Below are positions 47,423-61,700 of a DNA stretch of 64,000 nucleotides, one piece after another. Numbering within the stretch: position 1 is the first letter of the stretch; every line of letters starts with the position of its first letter. The notes below the pieces were generated by a model. The model had not been told where the DNA came from and searched no databases. It worked only from the letters and a program-made list of their open reading frames with translations. The position numbers and the translations under genes were made by a program. The DNA comes from Neopestalotiopsis rosae. Taxonomy: Eukaryota; Ascomycota; Sordariomycetes; Amphisphaeriales; Sporocadaceae. Location of the stretch: NCBI GenBank assembly GCA_023078685.1, contig JALGAS010000002.1:2728001-2792000 (forward strand), given 5' to 3'.

Positions 47423-49777
47423 CTAGGTCATCTTATCTTCCTCGGTCGTGTTCCCACTTCTCGACTGACGTTCTGCGATGAAATTGAATACTTGAGGAGC
47501 ATGTCGCTGCATCATGTGGTTCAATCCGACCTTGTCACTCTTCTGCACGTCGCCGAATCTCCTCTTATTCACCTTCTTGGTTAGATCAGGGTCTGACCAG
47601 CAAGCGTGGTCTGCTGATACATAGACAAGAGAATTTCGCTTGTACCATCCGGAAAGGTTCTCATCCGTGGCGGATTTGATGGGTCGTAAGTTGCCAGTCA
47701 CAAAGTTGACGACTCCTGAAATGCGGTCTTTGCAGTCTGCCATGCCCGATGTTAGTCCAAGATGAAGACAACACCACAATGAAATGATACTCACGTCGTT
47801 CTGTTAGAAGGAGCTTAACCCCTAGGTAGGCATTCCCAACACCCATTAGGAACAGGTCATCAAGTTCATACAGCTGGACGTAATTGTCCCAGATATAGTT
47901 CATGAGCTCTTTGATCTGCTGAGAAAGTGTGAGTTCGCTTGGCCGCGGCACGAAAGGATCGATATCCTCGGGTCGTGTAATGTAATGCGGAACATTTGCA
48001 TCTATGACACCAAAATCGTTTTCTTGTGCCCACTTGATGTAAGTTGTGACGCCGTCCGACTACTTCTGGTAAGCAAAAACAATAACAAAAAAGTTGGATT
48101 CGACGGTCAAACTCACCACAAATGCATTGTGCGGGTCCACGGTATTATCAATGAGGTCTGGCATGCCTACCAGCTCGGGCCTGTGGGAATTAGCTGTAGC
48201 CCTGCACGGTCAACAAGAGGGACTTACGGATCATGAATTATTACGAGGATTCTCCTCTTCTGTGTGATTCCTGGTGTCACCAGGACTTGGTTTTCGAAAG
48301 ACTTGAATAAGGTCTCGCGCTGAATGAAAAGCGGTACCATGCCAAACTGCTCTGACAAATTTTGCCTTTGATAGTTGCGGATGACGTCGTGAAGCCGCGA
48401 AGTTCCTTCGCCAATGACCTGAGCATCAATGACTCCAGGGCGCATGCATTCCCAATACGGAGCATGGGTGGCCTGGACTTTCGCCAGCACTCGCGCTGCC
48501 GTCTTATCGATGCGGGGAATCTGCATCTGTGGTGGCGGCTCTCCCATGAGTGTTCGTGCCACAGCCAAGGCGGACTGAGATATGGCCTTAAGATTGTAGC
48601 CTCCCTCGAGGCAAACTGCCACCTTCCCGCCAGCAAGTGACATGAGCATGTGAGTCATGTGAGCGTAGCATCCTGGGGTCACAAAACAGCCACCCAGTTC
48701 GTCGCCCTTGGCAGCATCGAAACCGGCCGAGATGATGACAAGATCGGGGCAAAACTCTTGAGCAATGGGCATAACGATTTTCTGAAATGCAGCAAGGTAC
48801 TCGCCATCCCCCATACCCTGATTATCCCATCCAATATTGATGTTCTTGCCCTCGCCAGCACCCTCACCAACGGAGTCGATGCCACCATCAGGTGTGTACA
48901 TATTGTCTGGTTTTCCCGGATAAAAGGTTCCATTGGCATAGACGTGTAAAGAGATGTACAGGATGTTTGGATCGTCGTAAAACATGTTCTGAATTCCGTT
49001 TCCGTGGTGAACATCCCAGTCAAGAATGAGGACCTTGCGACATGTTTCGGGATACTCCTGCTGGCATACCTTTGCTGCAACCGGAACGTTGTTGAAGAAA
49101 CAGAAGCCCATGGGCTGGTCAAATTCTGCGTGATGTCCGGGCGGCCGAATCACAGCAATGCCATTCTTGATCTTTCCTTCGACAACGTTCTTGCAAGTCT
49201 CAATTGCGCCGCCTGCTGCCAACAATGCAGCCTCAAAGGACAAGGCACCAACATATAGCGACGCTCGACCCTGATCCATCTCATGACTAATCCTGCGCAG
49301 CTGATCTGTATCCATGTGGACAAATGATTCGATGAACCGGTAGTGCTCCCTCGTGTGCACAGTCTGTATTTCGTCCTGCGTGGCACTGCGAGCGGGAACT
49401 CTCCACATGTACTTGGTCGGAGTATTTTGGAGGACATCCGCCAAGTCTGTATCGGGGCCGGTGAACACTAGACCTGCCTTCTTGAAGATCTTCATAATCT
49501 CCTCTATCCTTCTGGGGTCCTCTGGATGGTGTGGTGTGGGTCCAAAGTCTGCATTTGCATGCAGCTTCATTCGGTCATCGTAACAACAGCCAGTTGGCAA
49601 CAACTTTCTGTCGACCAAGGATCGTACAAACTCTTCATTTTCATGAGGCGACTCATATTTGTCAATGATGAGCTCTTCTTCATCATCTCCCCAGTCGAAG
49701 TCCTCTGCCGACTCGTGAACGTGATCTGGGGCATCAGCCATGGAATGGTCCACTCCGTTGCTGTGGGCGTGGTCCAT
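47423..49777 (-). CDS. hda1: class II histone deacetylase HDA1 with Arb2 domain
   Basis: Four exons: 49777-48228, 48180-48117, 48059-47795, 47736-47423; introns of 47, 57 and 58 bp; 730 residues. The ATG at 49777 (MDHAHSNGVDHS) is the first in frame. The deacetylase domain (about 60-410) shows RPPGHHAEFDQPMGFCFFNN near residue 213 with the catalytic His pair, ILDWDVHHGNGIQ near 256 and SAGFDAAKGDELGG near 353 giving the Asp-His-Asp zinc ligands, and CLEGGYNL near 391. The C-terminal 250 residues, spread over all four exons (ILVIIHDPPELVGMPDLIDN, then DDLFLMGVGNAYLGVKLLL and RISGVVNFVTGNLRP), are the Arb2 domain typical of HDA1/Clr3. Family knowledge: nuclear enzyme that removes acetyl groups from histone tails in heterochromatin and gene silencing. 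Confidence 0.95.
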
Positions 49778-51384
49778 GGTGCAGAGAATGATCTGACAGC
49801 CTGATTGAGGGTCCTGTATCCGGCGAGGCTTTGATGGTGGTACGAGGCTCTTGGGAAAGGAACCAGTCGTGCCACCCAAGCATCAACCGGATGAACTTCT
49901 TGCGCACGAGCTAGATTAGGGGTCTGAGTAACAAAAACTATGGCTTATGTCGCTCAGAGAGTGCTTTCTTAGACCAAGGCACAAGGTTTGTGCGTAAAGT
50001 CCAAGCGATCTGATATATCAGGAGCTAATGCAAGAGTCAGTTTATGAATTCCATGCATTTTCGGCGGCAGATTGTGAAGAAGAAAGATAGAGAAGCCCCG
50101 AAAGATAAGCTGCACCTGCTGAACCACAGGTCAAGGCAGTAAATATTCACTGTGGCATTCATATGTTGAGGTGCAGACTAGGCAGGAGCGACCGTGGTGG
50201 ATGCTCTGCGTTCTTTGGCGCTCGCCGAACGATTTGGTATAATCAGGAACAACCAGTCGATGGGCATTGAAAATTGTTTTGGATAATCGCCCGGTGACCT
50301 GAGTCAACAAAACGTTGTCATGAAGAATGGAAAGAGAGGGATGGGGGCCCAAAATAATGCAAAGGTGTGTTGTGCAGATTTCATGGAGAACGAAATGGAT
50401 AATATCACTTACACTTATCGTCAGATGCGAGGGTGTGAGTGAGGAAGGAGTGTAGAGGCGCGGGGAATGGCGACCTGCGCAGACGACTAGGCAAGATTCT
50501 GACGATACCCAAGAGTATAAGAGTGCGACAGATTACTTGCGATGTCAATTCTGGTGCCGATCCGAGGCCGCGCAAGGTCGCGCGCTGGGCGTGGGTTGCT
50601 GGTGGTGTCTTGAGTGTTCGTAAGTTCAGAAATGCACTGTCGCGCTAGACTTGGGAGATGAAGCGCGTGATTCGCCAGGCGACCAAAAAGTAACCGCCCA
50701 AGGCCAGCACCAGCCACTCTCTCAACCTGTGCAACAAATGGTTTGTATAAACCTCTCAGGCTGAAATCAACAGCACAGACTAGAAAATAAAAAAGGCACA
50801 ATTTTCCTGCAGTACATTAAAAGGTCTTTGGTAGGATTTATCTCAAATCGAACGCTTTAAAATAGCAGAACCTTAAAAATTTAGGCAGAGATAGGGAGTC
50901 GGCCAGGTACACCCTCCAACTGCCGACTAACGCCCAAACTCAAGTTTCATGACCACTAACAGCCCATTTCCATATTAGCAGGTGCGCAGGGAGAAAGTGA
51001 GCAGAAAAAACAGGAATTATTCATCGCCAGCATGGTTTTCTCTCTCTCTGTTTCGCTGGATTTGTGGTTATGCTACGAATCTATTCACAAAACCTTCTGG
51101 GAAATCGATTGATGTTAACGACATTGTCCTCCGCGCATCGCGAGGTGACCACAAATTTTACATCAGCAAGTCTATCGCAAATAGAATATATCGCGCATAC
51201 CCTCATACATATTTCTATCTCTCTTGATCTTTCAGCATATCTACGAAGACGACATCAGACGCTTTTGGATTGCCCATGATGTATGACAAACGCCCATCGT
51301 GACTAATCGTTATTATGAGGCCGGACAATACCGCCTCCATCCCAACCTGTAAGCCCACTCGCTCGCTCAAGATTGTCGTTAGAT
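49778..51384. other. HDA1 upstream region and F-box gene 3' region
   Basis: About 1.6 kb between two minus-strand genes. The part next to 49778 is the HDA1 promoter. Small frames near 50131-50800 have no motif. No gene supported. Confidence 0.5.
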
Positions 51385-52748
51385 CTAGAAGTGAAAGTCA
51401 AGATCATGGCCATCATCCCCATAAGCAATATACTTGGGTGGTCGAATAGGATAAGACATGATTTCTTGTCGACTCAAGGGAGGCTTGCCCGTGGCCCATG
51501 CATCGGCGGCGAAAACGTTGTTATCATCAACGAAACGATCTTCATCAATGATTCCACTGGCTGGTATGTCGGTAAAGGCATTAGACATGAGCAAGAGGCG
51601 TTCTTGGAGAACGGTTTGGATTGCCCATGATAGAGTCTCCTGCTGCTCTGCAAAATCAGGCTGGCTTTGACGCGCGGTTTGGATGATTGCTGGTTTGCTA
51701 AGAATGGGCGAGTGTGTAATGAGATGCTTGGCCCTGAAAATGTCTGGTCAGCATATGGGTGTTTTCAATTGTAAGGCTAAAGAGAGACCAAATAAGTCCA
51801 AGTCGAGTCTCGAACTTAGACTTTGCGCCTCGGATCGGCTACGCCAAATAGAAAACCAATGGTTTGGGAGAGATATGTCTCTGATACGTACTGTGTCGGG
51901 TCCAACTTCATATAGGTGCTCACAATATCCTTTGTACGCCAGTCATCCCAGCCCCAAGGAATGCGATCCCAGTCCTTCAGAATAGAAATGTCAGCAAAGT
52001 TACACAGCTCTGAGTTACGATATAGAAATTGTACCTTTTCCGAGATAGATGAGCAGATATCGCGCTGGACAGTGCTGCGGAATGTTTCCCAGAGATCTTC
52101 CAACTCTCGAATCTCGGTCGAGCTCAAGAGTCGAATATGGTAGAGTCGATCATCAGCCTCGAGAAGTCTGGGCAAGAAAGGCGAACGTGCGTATCTGCCG
52201 TGAAAGCACTCGGAGTACAGCCACCACCTCGTAATAGCTTTACGCAGTCGACTTTCCTCACTCGGGCGCAGACACCGTGCGTCTTCTGGATTCTTGTGCC
52301 ATCTCAATCTAGGATACTGCTCAACCCACCAATCCACAACCTTGACAAGTTTCCAGAGACGGGAGAGATCCTCATTGTTCAAGATTATCTTTCGAGGACA
52401 GATGAGCTTCCCATCTCGGAAAGCTACAGCGGACTGCATGAGGTCCACAAGCTTGTCTGAACCGCGGCCGATATCAACACTGATGCGGCGGGGGTGCAGC
52501 ATGGCGTTTGACGTAAAGTCTCTTTTGTCGATGGTGTAGACGAGTAAGATCTGCTCCAACTCTACCAGTCGAAGTAAGGCGGCAGTCATGACTGTTGCTT
52601 GATTCTCCTTGAAAATGCCAAAGAGCTTTTTGTTACACAATGCAAATGATGTTAGGTCGCTGACGCCCATGTTCTCCATCATCTCTAGTATGAGCTCTGC
52701 AGGAAGGACCTCAAAGGGCCTCATGGTAGGATACGCCATATCTTCCAT
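51385..52748 (-). CDS. F-box domain protein (401 aa)
   Basis: Two exons, 52748-51892 and 51733-51385, joined by a 158-bp intron (GTACGT...TTTTCAG) whose phase fits. The ATG at 52748 gives MEDMAYPTMRPFEVLPAELILEMMENMGVSDLTSFALCNKKLFGIF, a clear F-box in residues about 13-50 (LPAELILEMM is the core). The rest is Trp-rich and helical (WWVEQYPRLRWHK, RKAITRWWLYSECFHGRY), a pattern frequent in fungal F-box proteins without further named domains. Family knowledge: F-box proteins bind Skp1 and present substrates to SCF ubiquitin ligases; the substrate cannot be inferred. The reading frame also continues past the donor for 23 codons to a stop, so a retained-intron form would end early. Confidence 0.82.
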
Positions 52749-53817
52749 GAACAAGAGGTTTTGTAAGATGTGGCGAAAAGTGTATATGTGTTAAAGGATT
52801 GTGTGTCTTTGGGAGCTGGCGAATGTCTTTCTGTTGCGATGCGTCTGAGCAGCACCAAAGGTAACCACTGGTACCTCTGAACGAAACGAGTGATGCTTCC
52901 AACGATAGGCCGGAATCCTGTCCTCACTCGACACTTAATGTTCAAAGTGCTGTAAACTTGGTAGAATATAGTCGAGTGTGAACACAGCTAGACCCACTTC
53001 CTACACTCTATAAATGAAATCCCTAGAATGGGACGGAGAAATGGGTTGATCAAAAAGCGATACTGCAACAAGCTCGCCCAAGATCGCGGGAGTCACCCTC
53101 TGACAGCAGCCAAATATGACTGTAGTTGGAGGGTGATTACGTCAATAGACTTAAACAACGTGAACCCCTCCCTGGGGGCTATCCAGTATGAAAGAGATGT
53201 ACATGGACATCGTTGAGGATGATTGCGGCATTGCCATAAAGGCGTGATGGGCTTCAAGATTTGCCATGCTTGTGTGGTTGCAGGAGTAGAAACATAACAA
53301 CGGCGGATTGACGCACGCGACTCAGCATATCGATGAGGCCAGTCCGTTCACTCGGCTGGGAGGCGGCGCCAGGCCAGGGGTTCAGTTGGTTCAATGTTCC
53401 CCTACCCCCTGTAACGGTCGGTATCAGAACAATCTATTTCATCAGCAGCCATATTCTGCACCAAATCAGGACCATAATGATTGATAAAATCAAGCGGAAA
53501 TTTTCAGGAAAACGAAACAAGGTTTATTCAAATTCTTCGAATTGAATTATCCATTGTCTTCGCCATAGTCGCAGAAGATATTCAGAGGACACGCCGGTCA
53601 GAGGTACATGTAGACAATTTACAGGGGTCGCCTCCAGTCTCCTTGACATACATATCTACAACGCCACAGGCACCAGCCACATTTCTGATAAGAATCCGCC
53701 CGCAATTGTTTCTTATCGCTTCCGCTCCAACAAAAAAAGTTGCAGCCGGCACTGCGATAGCACCTGCTTTGGAGGCATCTTTCACTTATACCCCCGCGAA
53801 ACTCCACGGCGCAAACA
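52749..53817. promoter_or_regulatory. divergent intergenic region, F-box gene and BRX1
   Basis: The two flanking genes diverge from this 1.07-kb interval. The base before BRX1 is C/A-rich with AAACAATGG around the start. No known factor site stands out. Confidence 0.4.
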
Positions 53818-54951
53818 ATGGCATCAGTGTACAAGTCCCTCTCCAAGGCCGGCAGCCACAAGGCCGAGGCGCCAGCAAATGGCGTCAAGAAGAACAAGCA
53901 GAGAGTTCTTATCCTCTCCTCTCGCGGAGTAACCTATGTAAGTTCCTACGTCCTGTACAAGCGACACTGCCGTGTAGGAAGACAATTCCATGTTTTCTAA
54001 CACCTTTTCTTCTCGCCTTGCTAGAGACACCGCCACCTCCTCAGCGACCTGGCAAACATGATGCCCCATGGTCGCAAGGACGCCAAGTTCGACTCCAAGA
54101 GCAAGCTCTACCAGCTGAACGAGCTCGCCGAATTGTACAACTGCAACAACTGCCTCTTTTTCGAAGCGCGAAAGGGCCAAGATCTGTACTTGTGGTGCAG
54201 CAAGGTCCCCAATGGCCCGACTGTAAAGTTCCACGCCCAGAACCGTATGTCTTTTCCCACACTCCTTGCCTCGGAAGTTGCGCAAGCACGCAAAATGCCA
54301 CGGCAGAGCGAGAGCAATCTGAAACTAACCCAACGGTCTTCTTTTTTCCCAGTGCACACAATGGATGAGTTGAACTTTACCGGCAACTGCCTCAAGGGCT
54401 CGAGGCCCGTCCTCAGCTTCGACAATGCTTTCGAGGAGCAACCCTACCTCAAGGTGATCAAGGAGCTGTTCCTGCACACGTTTGGCGTCCCGCAGGGCGC
54501 ACGGAAATCCAAGCCCTTCATCGACCGCGTCATGGGCTTTTCCTTTGTCGACGGCAAGGTCTGGGTCCGCAACTACCAGATCAACGAGGTGGAGGCGTCC
54601 AAGGCGAAGGCGGGCGAGGAGGATGAAGAGAAGGAAGCCACTACTTCTTCCAAGGGAGGCAAGAGCAAGGAAACGGACATTGGCCTCGTCGAGATCGGTC
54701 CCCGATTCGTCCTGACCCCCATCATCATCCAGGAGGGCAGCTTTGGCGGTCCCATCCTGTACGAGAACAAGGAGTTTGTGTCGCCGAACCAGGTCAGATC
54801 CGACCTGCGCAAGAAGTCGGCCAGCAAGCACAATGCCCGCGCCGAGCAGTACATTGAGAGGCTGGCCAAGAAGGGCGATCTTGGTCTGCGGACAAACGGA
54901 GGCAAGGACGTGGCGCCCGACGCGCTCGACACGAGACAGTTGTTTGCTTAA
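53818..54951 (+). CDS. BRX1: ribosome biogenesis protein BRX1
   Basis: Three exons: 53818-53937, 54025-54244, 54353-54951; introns of 87 and 108 bp; 312 residues. The joined protein begins MASVYKSLSK and enters the Brix domain at KQRVLILSSRGVTYRHRHLLSDLANMMPHGRKDAKFDSK, continues with LNELAELYNCNNCLFFEARKGQDLYLWCSKVPNGPTVKFH, and HTMDELNFTGNCLKGSRPVLSFDNAF; all are characteristic of Brx1. Family knowledge: Brx1 binds 25S rRNA domain I in the nucleolus with Ebp2 during assembly of pre-60S particles. An acidic, Lys-rich linker at about 205-225 is a variable insertion. The GGPILYENKEFVSPN segment and basic tail close the protein. The start has a good context (AACAATGGC). Confidence 0.96.
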
Positions 54952-55518
54952 AAAGACTTGCAGCCGTGGGTTTCATTTTTCTTGGTCTCTGGTGTTTTGG
55001 CGTTTAAGAGCATGTGATCAAAAGCACAAAATTAGGAAGATACCTCTAGAGGCGAATTCATTGTCTTGCTTGGGCATTTGCATCCCGAAATGCAGAACTA
55101 GTAATAGGCGGATACTCGACGTCTTCTCGTGCTCCGTGCTCAATCAATATGATATCATCTCGGGCAGTTCCCTTGGCGTTTCGTGCTAGATACGAGAATC
55201 TCTATATTGTTGCATCTTTATAGCTCTCAACGCAAGAACGTGCAAACCCAAATAACATATTCCGCAGCAATCTCATGAATTTGGCGAGTGCCAGGAGAAT
55301 CTATTTCTCATGTGTAATCATTAAACGACGTACGGTTGGGCGACAAGATCATAGTAGTTCTCTGGTTTCCTAGAGCCTCCTGAATGCTGCAACCTTTCCA
55401 CATAGACACAACGCAAGACAAAAAATCACACGTATGACGCCGTAACTCATCAATTCAGCCCTATGGCCGTTCTCAGAAAAAGGAACATTATGAGAAATGG
55501 GCCCCTCATGCAGTAAAT
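54952..55518. other. convergent 3' spacer between BRX1 and Rab11 genes
   Basis: Both flanking genes end here. Nothing but presumed 3' untranslated sequence is seen. Confidence 0.6.
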
Positions 55519-56534
<1,016 letters not shown>

Positions 56535-58747
56535 GGTGGGCAATTCTGTTGTGAGTTGAGAGAAGAGCGACGAGTTTGGTGGTGAGGAGGGCAGAAGTGT
56601 GGTTTGTTCAGGAGAGCCAAGTGTCGACGGAATGCGGGTCGCGTTTGGCTGCTGCCCCAACTGTTATCGAGGAGTTGATAAAGAATTGAGAATGGGAGGT
56701 GTAGGTGGTGGTAGTGTACTGACTGACCGACGTGGTGGGAGTGTGTTGGTTTGTGAGGGTCAACCAGGTAGATCATGCGCAAGGTCCCCAACTCCGGTAA
56801 TACGTGGTAAGTTAGGTAAGGTAGGTACTTGTTCTTTTTAGCTACCCAACGACACAGCCACTACGTAAAAGGTCTTCGTTGCCTACTTCTGGTATACTGA
56901 AAGGTTCTTGGTATACAACGTTTAAAAGTGTCTCTTTATTCTCCGGGGTGCAGCCCTGGAGAGCATCCAATGAGTCTAATGCCAATCAGAGGGACAAGCC
57001 TCGAGTCAACAGTTAGGTGTTACCAGTTGTCCCTAGCTGGCTGCCTCGGATTCAAGGAAGCCGACGTCTGAAGTTTCAATGTTGAGGTCTACCTAGCTAC
57101 AGGCAACCGCTTCCTAACCCGTTCGTGATACAGACATAAGTCGGTCAAGAATTTGAAGACTGATGTATCCGCTGGCATGGATATGGGAATTCAGGAGCAT
57201 GTGCTTTGCGCTCTCAGTGGTGCTCTGGGTATTGTTTACTGGGGTCGATGTGCTGGGATGCGGCCTTAAGGGACTTGATTAGGGGACAGCTCCAGGGAAT
57301 CAGGGCTTTCAAGCTCTAGAATGTGGTAATGACAGGTAACAAGGCCCCTTTGTGCTAGACCAAAGCCGGGACAAAACCCCACCTTCTCTCCATTAGGGGC
57401 TCTGAGCTAGCAAGCTAGCAGATGTGCTGGGCAGCGGGCCACTGAGGGGCCATTATTCTTGCTTTCTGTATGTTACCGCCAGTTGACTTCTAGCCCAGGC
57501 GGCAATCGCCAGCTGCGATCACGTAACGCTCTCCACTGCATGCACTGTTGTTTTGTATTTTGCTACATACACCAACGATATGTGAATGGTCAACGATCCC
57601 CCCTCATCCGTATAGACAGCGCCGATGGATAATCCTCCGATGTTTTGCGCCAAGTTATCGACCATGAGTACAACTTGAGCACGATCCTCCACATCGTCAA
57701 TTCTGTGGAAGTCGCACAAGCTCCATTATACCTTATCTGAAGTATAGTTGTGCAGATCCTCTGAGACACAGAGCAGCTTATCCACGTTGCAGCGTTACAC
57801 ATGTACCGGCGCTGACTAAATCTGTCAAAGTCGTTTCTGGTCCAACTTCCGTCTGGTCAGTCTTATTGCGCTATCTATACCTTTTGCAACCTGACATACC
57901 TGATTACCTGCATGTGGGCGCATATAACGACTCTTACCTTGATATATACAACAAAGGCGCCTGCACGAGTCACAGGTCTACGAGAAAGCAATAGTCCGAT
58001 CAGGTCTCCTGGCTGCCGAGGCATCGAAGATGCTCAACTTTGCCCTTGAATAGATGGCCATGATTTTCCAGCCTGTCAGGCGTCTCCTGTTATTTACCTC
58101 CGAAAAATGAAAATCTTCGACTTGTGGCATAAGAACTTCGAGGTGTAATTCATGCTGCTTGCGACATTGCTGTACCTGTCGCTACGACTGTGGTTATTGG
58201 TAAACAAGGTGCATGTGGAACCGACCAACACCCATTTGCATCACGTACCCTGTTTGTACGTCTTATCACCTTGATCTCATTTGCGTCAGTCAATGATGGG
58301 ACTACTGGACCTTTTCCGACTCGACTCCCTCGCTCCTTTTCTTTCTTTCTGAGTTGACACCTGCAAATACTCACTCGTTTTTAGGTTTTGGCCATAAGCA
58401 GTGCACAATTGAGAAGAGAGGTGGAAGGCACGCTGGGGAAGGTCGCGCCCGCCAAAGGAAATTCGCAACAGCACGGAGACGCGTACCGAATCGAAATCAC
58501 AAAGTCATCTGCACAGTTATTTATTTCCGCACATTGAAAACGCGCCGTCCAACACTTTGCCTGTCCACCATTCTTCTCTGAACATTCACCTTCATCGCGG
58601 CAATTCCTTGATGTCGAGCGAGGGACATGAAGACGCGACTTAGGTTTCCTAGTCGTCTTGGAGAAATCGAGTACTCGGTCCTCGTCGATTCCTGCCGAAT
58701 CATTGAACTTTTCACGGTTCTCAGATGCCCGTCGTCATCCACCAGAT
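56535..58747. other. 2.2-kb divergent spacer, Rab11 and chromodomain genes
   Basis: Divergent promoters at both ends. Near 56800-56830 there is a cluster of AGGTA/TAGGTA units. A probable decayed small gene lies at about 57519-57770; nothing else coding is seen. Confidence 0.5.
57519..57772 (-). pseudogene. possible relic of a small gene, broken by stop codons
   Basis: On the minus strand a frame of 66 codons ends at 57519 and reads like a real protein (DFHRIDDVEDRAQVVLMV, then GGLSIGAVYTDEGG and LTIHISLVYVAK). The same frame continues upstream across one TAA for about 22 more plausible codons (RCNVDKLLCVSEDLHNYTSDKV) until a second TAA. No splice pair of fungal size removes the first stop: the only GT-AG pair around it would leave a 29-base intron. 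No family is recognised and no start codon with signal peptide was found upstream. It may instead be chance. Confidence 0.3.
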
Positions 58748-61700
58748 ATGGCTACGGGGACTGATGATTCGTCTTCACTTTTTGTGAACGGCGACCATGA
58801 CATGGATGTTGACGATGACAGCATCTCTTTGACTTCCACCGTTGAATCGGCACACGACTCCGATGAAGAATTTGTGGTGGATGCCATACTTGCTGAGAGA
58901 CCGCATGAGTCCCAGCCAGGTGCAATGCAGTATCTAATTCAGTGGGAGAATTATCCACTATTTCGAAGCACATGGGAAGGCATCGAAAATCTATCAGACG
59001 AGCTCTACAAACAATGGAGCGAACAGAGAGAGCAGGAGAAGAAGGGCGTTCGCTTGCCGTTTGACGTTCAAAAATTCGAAGCCGCGATTGACGACGAGAT
59101 TCGATGCAAAGCGGATAGGCACAGTCTGCGCAACAACAAACGCAAGAGATTGGGCCTACCTTTGACGAGCCCTTTTCCTACCGACTATGTCGGTCCCGAA
59201 ACAGCACTGGAAGCTAACTTCGAAGACTCGGAATCTAGTGACGAAGCTATGAAGGTTGAACCTGATATAGATCCAATTACCATCACCCCTCGGGAGCGGG
59301 TCATCAAACAGTCGACTTTCAAAGGTGCAGCTACAGCTACCAGTAAACCATTGAGTAAACCTTCGGCACCAGCGTGGCAAGGCACAGCGAGAAAATCGAC
59401 GGGGAGCGACCCAATAACAGGCGACAAAAAGAGGGTCAACCCAAGGGCCGTCGACCAGAAGGCAACCCTGCCCAAGGCAGCCGCAAAGAAGACATCCGCT
59501 GTTCTCGTCAACAAAGTCAATTCTAATGTGACTTCCTCTTCAAGCCTGGCTCAAAAGTTCGGGGGGAAACGTCTCAAGGCAACCCGGTCGATTCCAAAAC
59601 CTCTACAACCACGACCGAAGGCAATCGTACCTGGCCCGGAGACGGCATCAAAGGCGGAGGCGACATCAAAAGTTGTTCGCAAACGTCGCCACAATCTCAA
59701 AGATGCAATGATGGATCCGAGCCGGGCGCCTTCGTTCATGTCCAATATGCATCGCGTCAACCAGTTGAAAAAGAAAGCTGCCGAGCTCAACGACTCTGCG
59801 CCATTGAATCCCTCTGCCATTCCAGCTGGATACTTCGTCACAAACGACCCACCCCCACGAAAGGCTTCTACACAAGATCTCAGTACAGTAGAATCAAGCA
59901 TGCTGGATATGGATATCCAGACTGTTTCCAGTGGCCTGAAATCGTCAATCGCACGGCCCAAGGACCCAAAGAAGCCTCGTACCAAGAAAACAGTGCGCTT
60001 TGCAGATGATGTAATTGATATGACAGATACTCATGATGTAGAGTCTCGATCTGGTTCGGCAGTAAAGAAGGTCTCGCTTCAGTCATATCAGCAGCGATCA
60101 ACATCACAGACTGTGACGAAGACAGTCTCTTTCGGGAGCGACGCTTCGGAAAAGATCCGTGTTGAGTTCTGCAACATACCGCGCAACGCCAGTAATGTTT
60201 GGCTTTCCCATTTTCTTGACGAAGAGGCCGTGCATCTTCGACTTTTCTGCACAGATGTAGACTTTTTTTCGATGCCTTCACTATATGATTCGCAGGATTC
60301 TTCTGCCAGACTAGCCATGGGAAAGCTGGAGTCATCCGAACATGGTCTTGCGCTCACCACAGTAGCGACCAATCTGCATCTGATGTCATCTGCCCTCTAT
60401 ATCCCATATGCCAATTATTCGGTATTGGTTTTCCCTGGCCAAAGCGCTGGGTGGGCATCACTCGTAGACGGTTCTTCTGGTTCTTCTAGTTCGGCAAATG
60501 TGCTGAATTATCTCATATTCCGGCCAAAGGTATCTGTCCATGTTGAACATTTCTCAGCATTGTCGAAAATAGCCATGAGTGAGACAACAAGTGCTTCTCA
60601 ACTTCAAAAAGAGTTGATGCAGGAACTTGCCAGCTTCGATTACGACATTCTTCTCGCGCCGTCGGCGGGCGAGAAACACGTATTTTTCCTGATGTACACT
60701 CAAGGACTTGCTACTCTTTTCCAGTCAATCTCCCTCTGGCTGAGAGCATGCCGACCTGACTGCCAAATATTTTACAGCGACGAGCCTGGGGCATGGGATG
60801 CATATCAGCAAGCAACAAACTCTGGTGCCGTCATTCTCCATGAGTCCGTCGAGAAGAATATCAGAAACATTCCTGGATTGTGGCAGTTGCTCAAGCACGG
60901 CGCTCATGCTCTCTGGAGTTTGTCTTCGACCGACCATGAATCTGCCCTCGAAGTTGCTCCTGGTAGCGATTTGATTACAGGCGTGCCTCCACAATTGAAG
61001 CTTACACAACTATTCCCCTCTGGACGAGCATTCCTAATCACTCCTGGTTTCGCAATTTCACAGCCTCGAAAGTTGTGCATCTTCCTGAACTGGTTCAAAG
61101 AGAGGGCAGCCTTTGCGCCATGCGTTATTGTGGTCTGTGCAGATTTCTCAGACTATCTCATAGACATTGCAATCGGAAAGGCTCGAGATAGGTCTTTATA
61201 CTTTGAGGAACACCCCAGTGCCGACGCGACGAATACTGGCTTGCTTGGCACTATGGGGTTCGCTCCCGTGGACCACGAAGCCAGAATTCGTGCTTGGGAA
61301 GTCCTGGGCGATATCACTCAAAAGTATGGAGATATGCCCGAATATATGCGCAAAATTGTATGGGCTCCCGATCAGATTGCACCAGATGACGAGCAGAGCT
61401 TAGTCCACTGGTTCGCTGCGTGGTCAATGACAAAGTTCGAAGACTACCGAAAGTTCTACGTACTAGGTTCGAGCGTGGATAAAAGGCCTACTCGACAGGT
61501 CCGCGTACCCAACTACATGTCGGATGTTAGCAATGATCCCGATGATACCAGCCAAATGGAGGACCAAAAGGAAGAGACAGTCGCCACTATTCAAGACACG
61601 CTGCGCATTCCCACACCTCAGGAGGAAGGGGCATCGGTTCTGGCGGAATGGCTGTCTGTTTCCTTTTCGCATCTGATAAGCAAGTCATCTTATTGGATGT

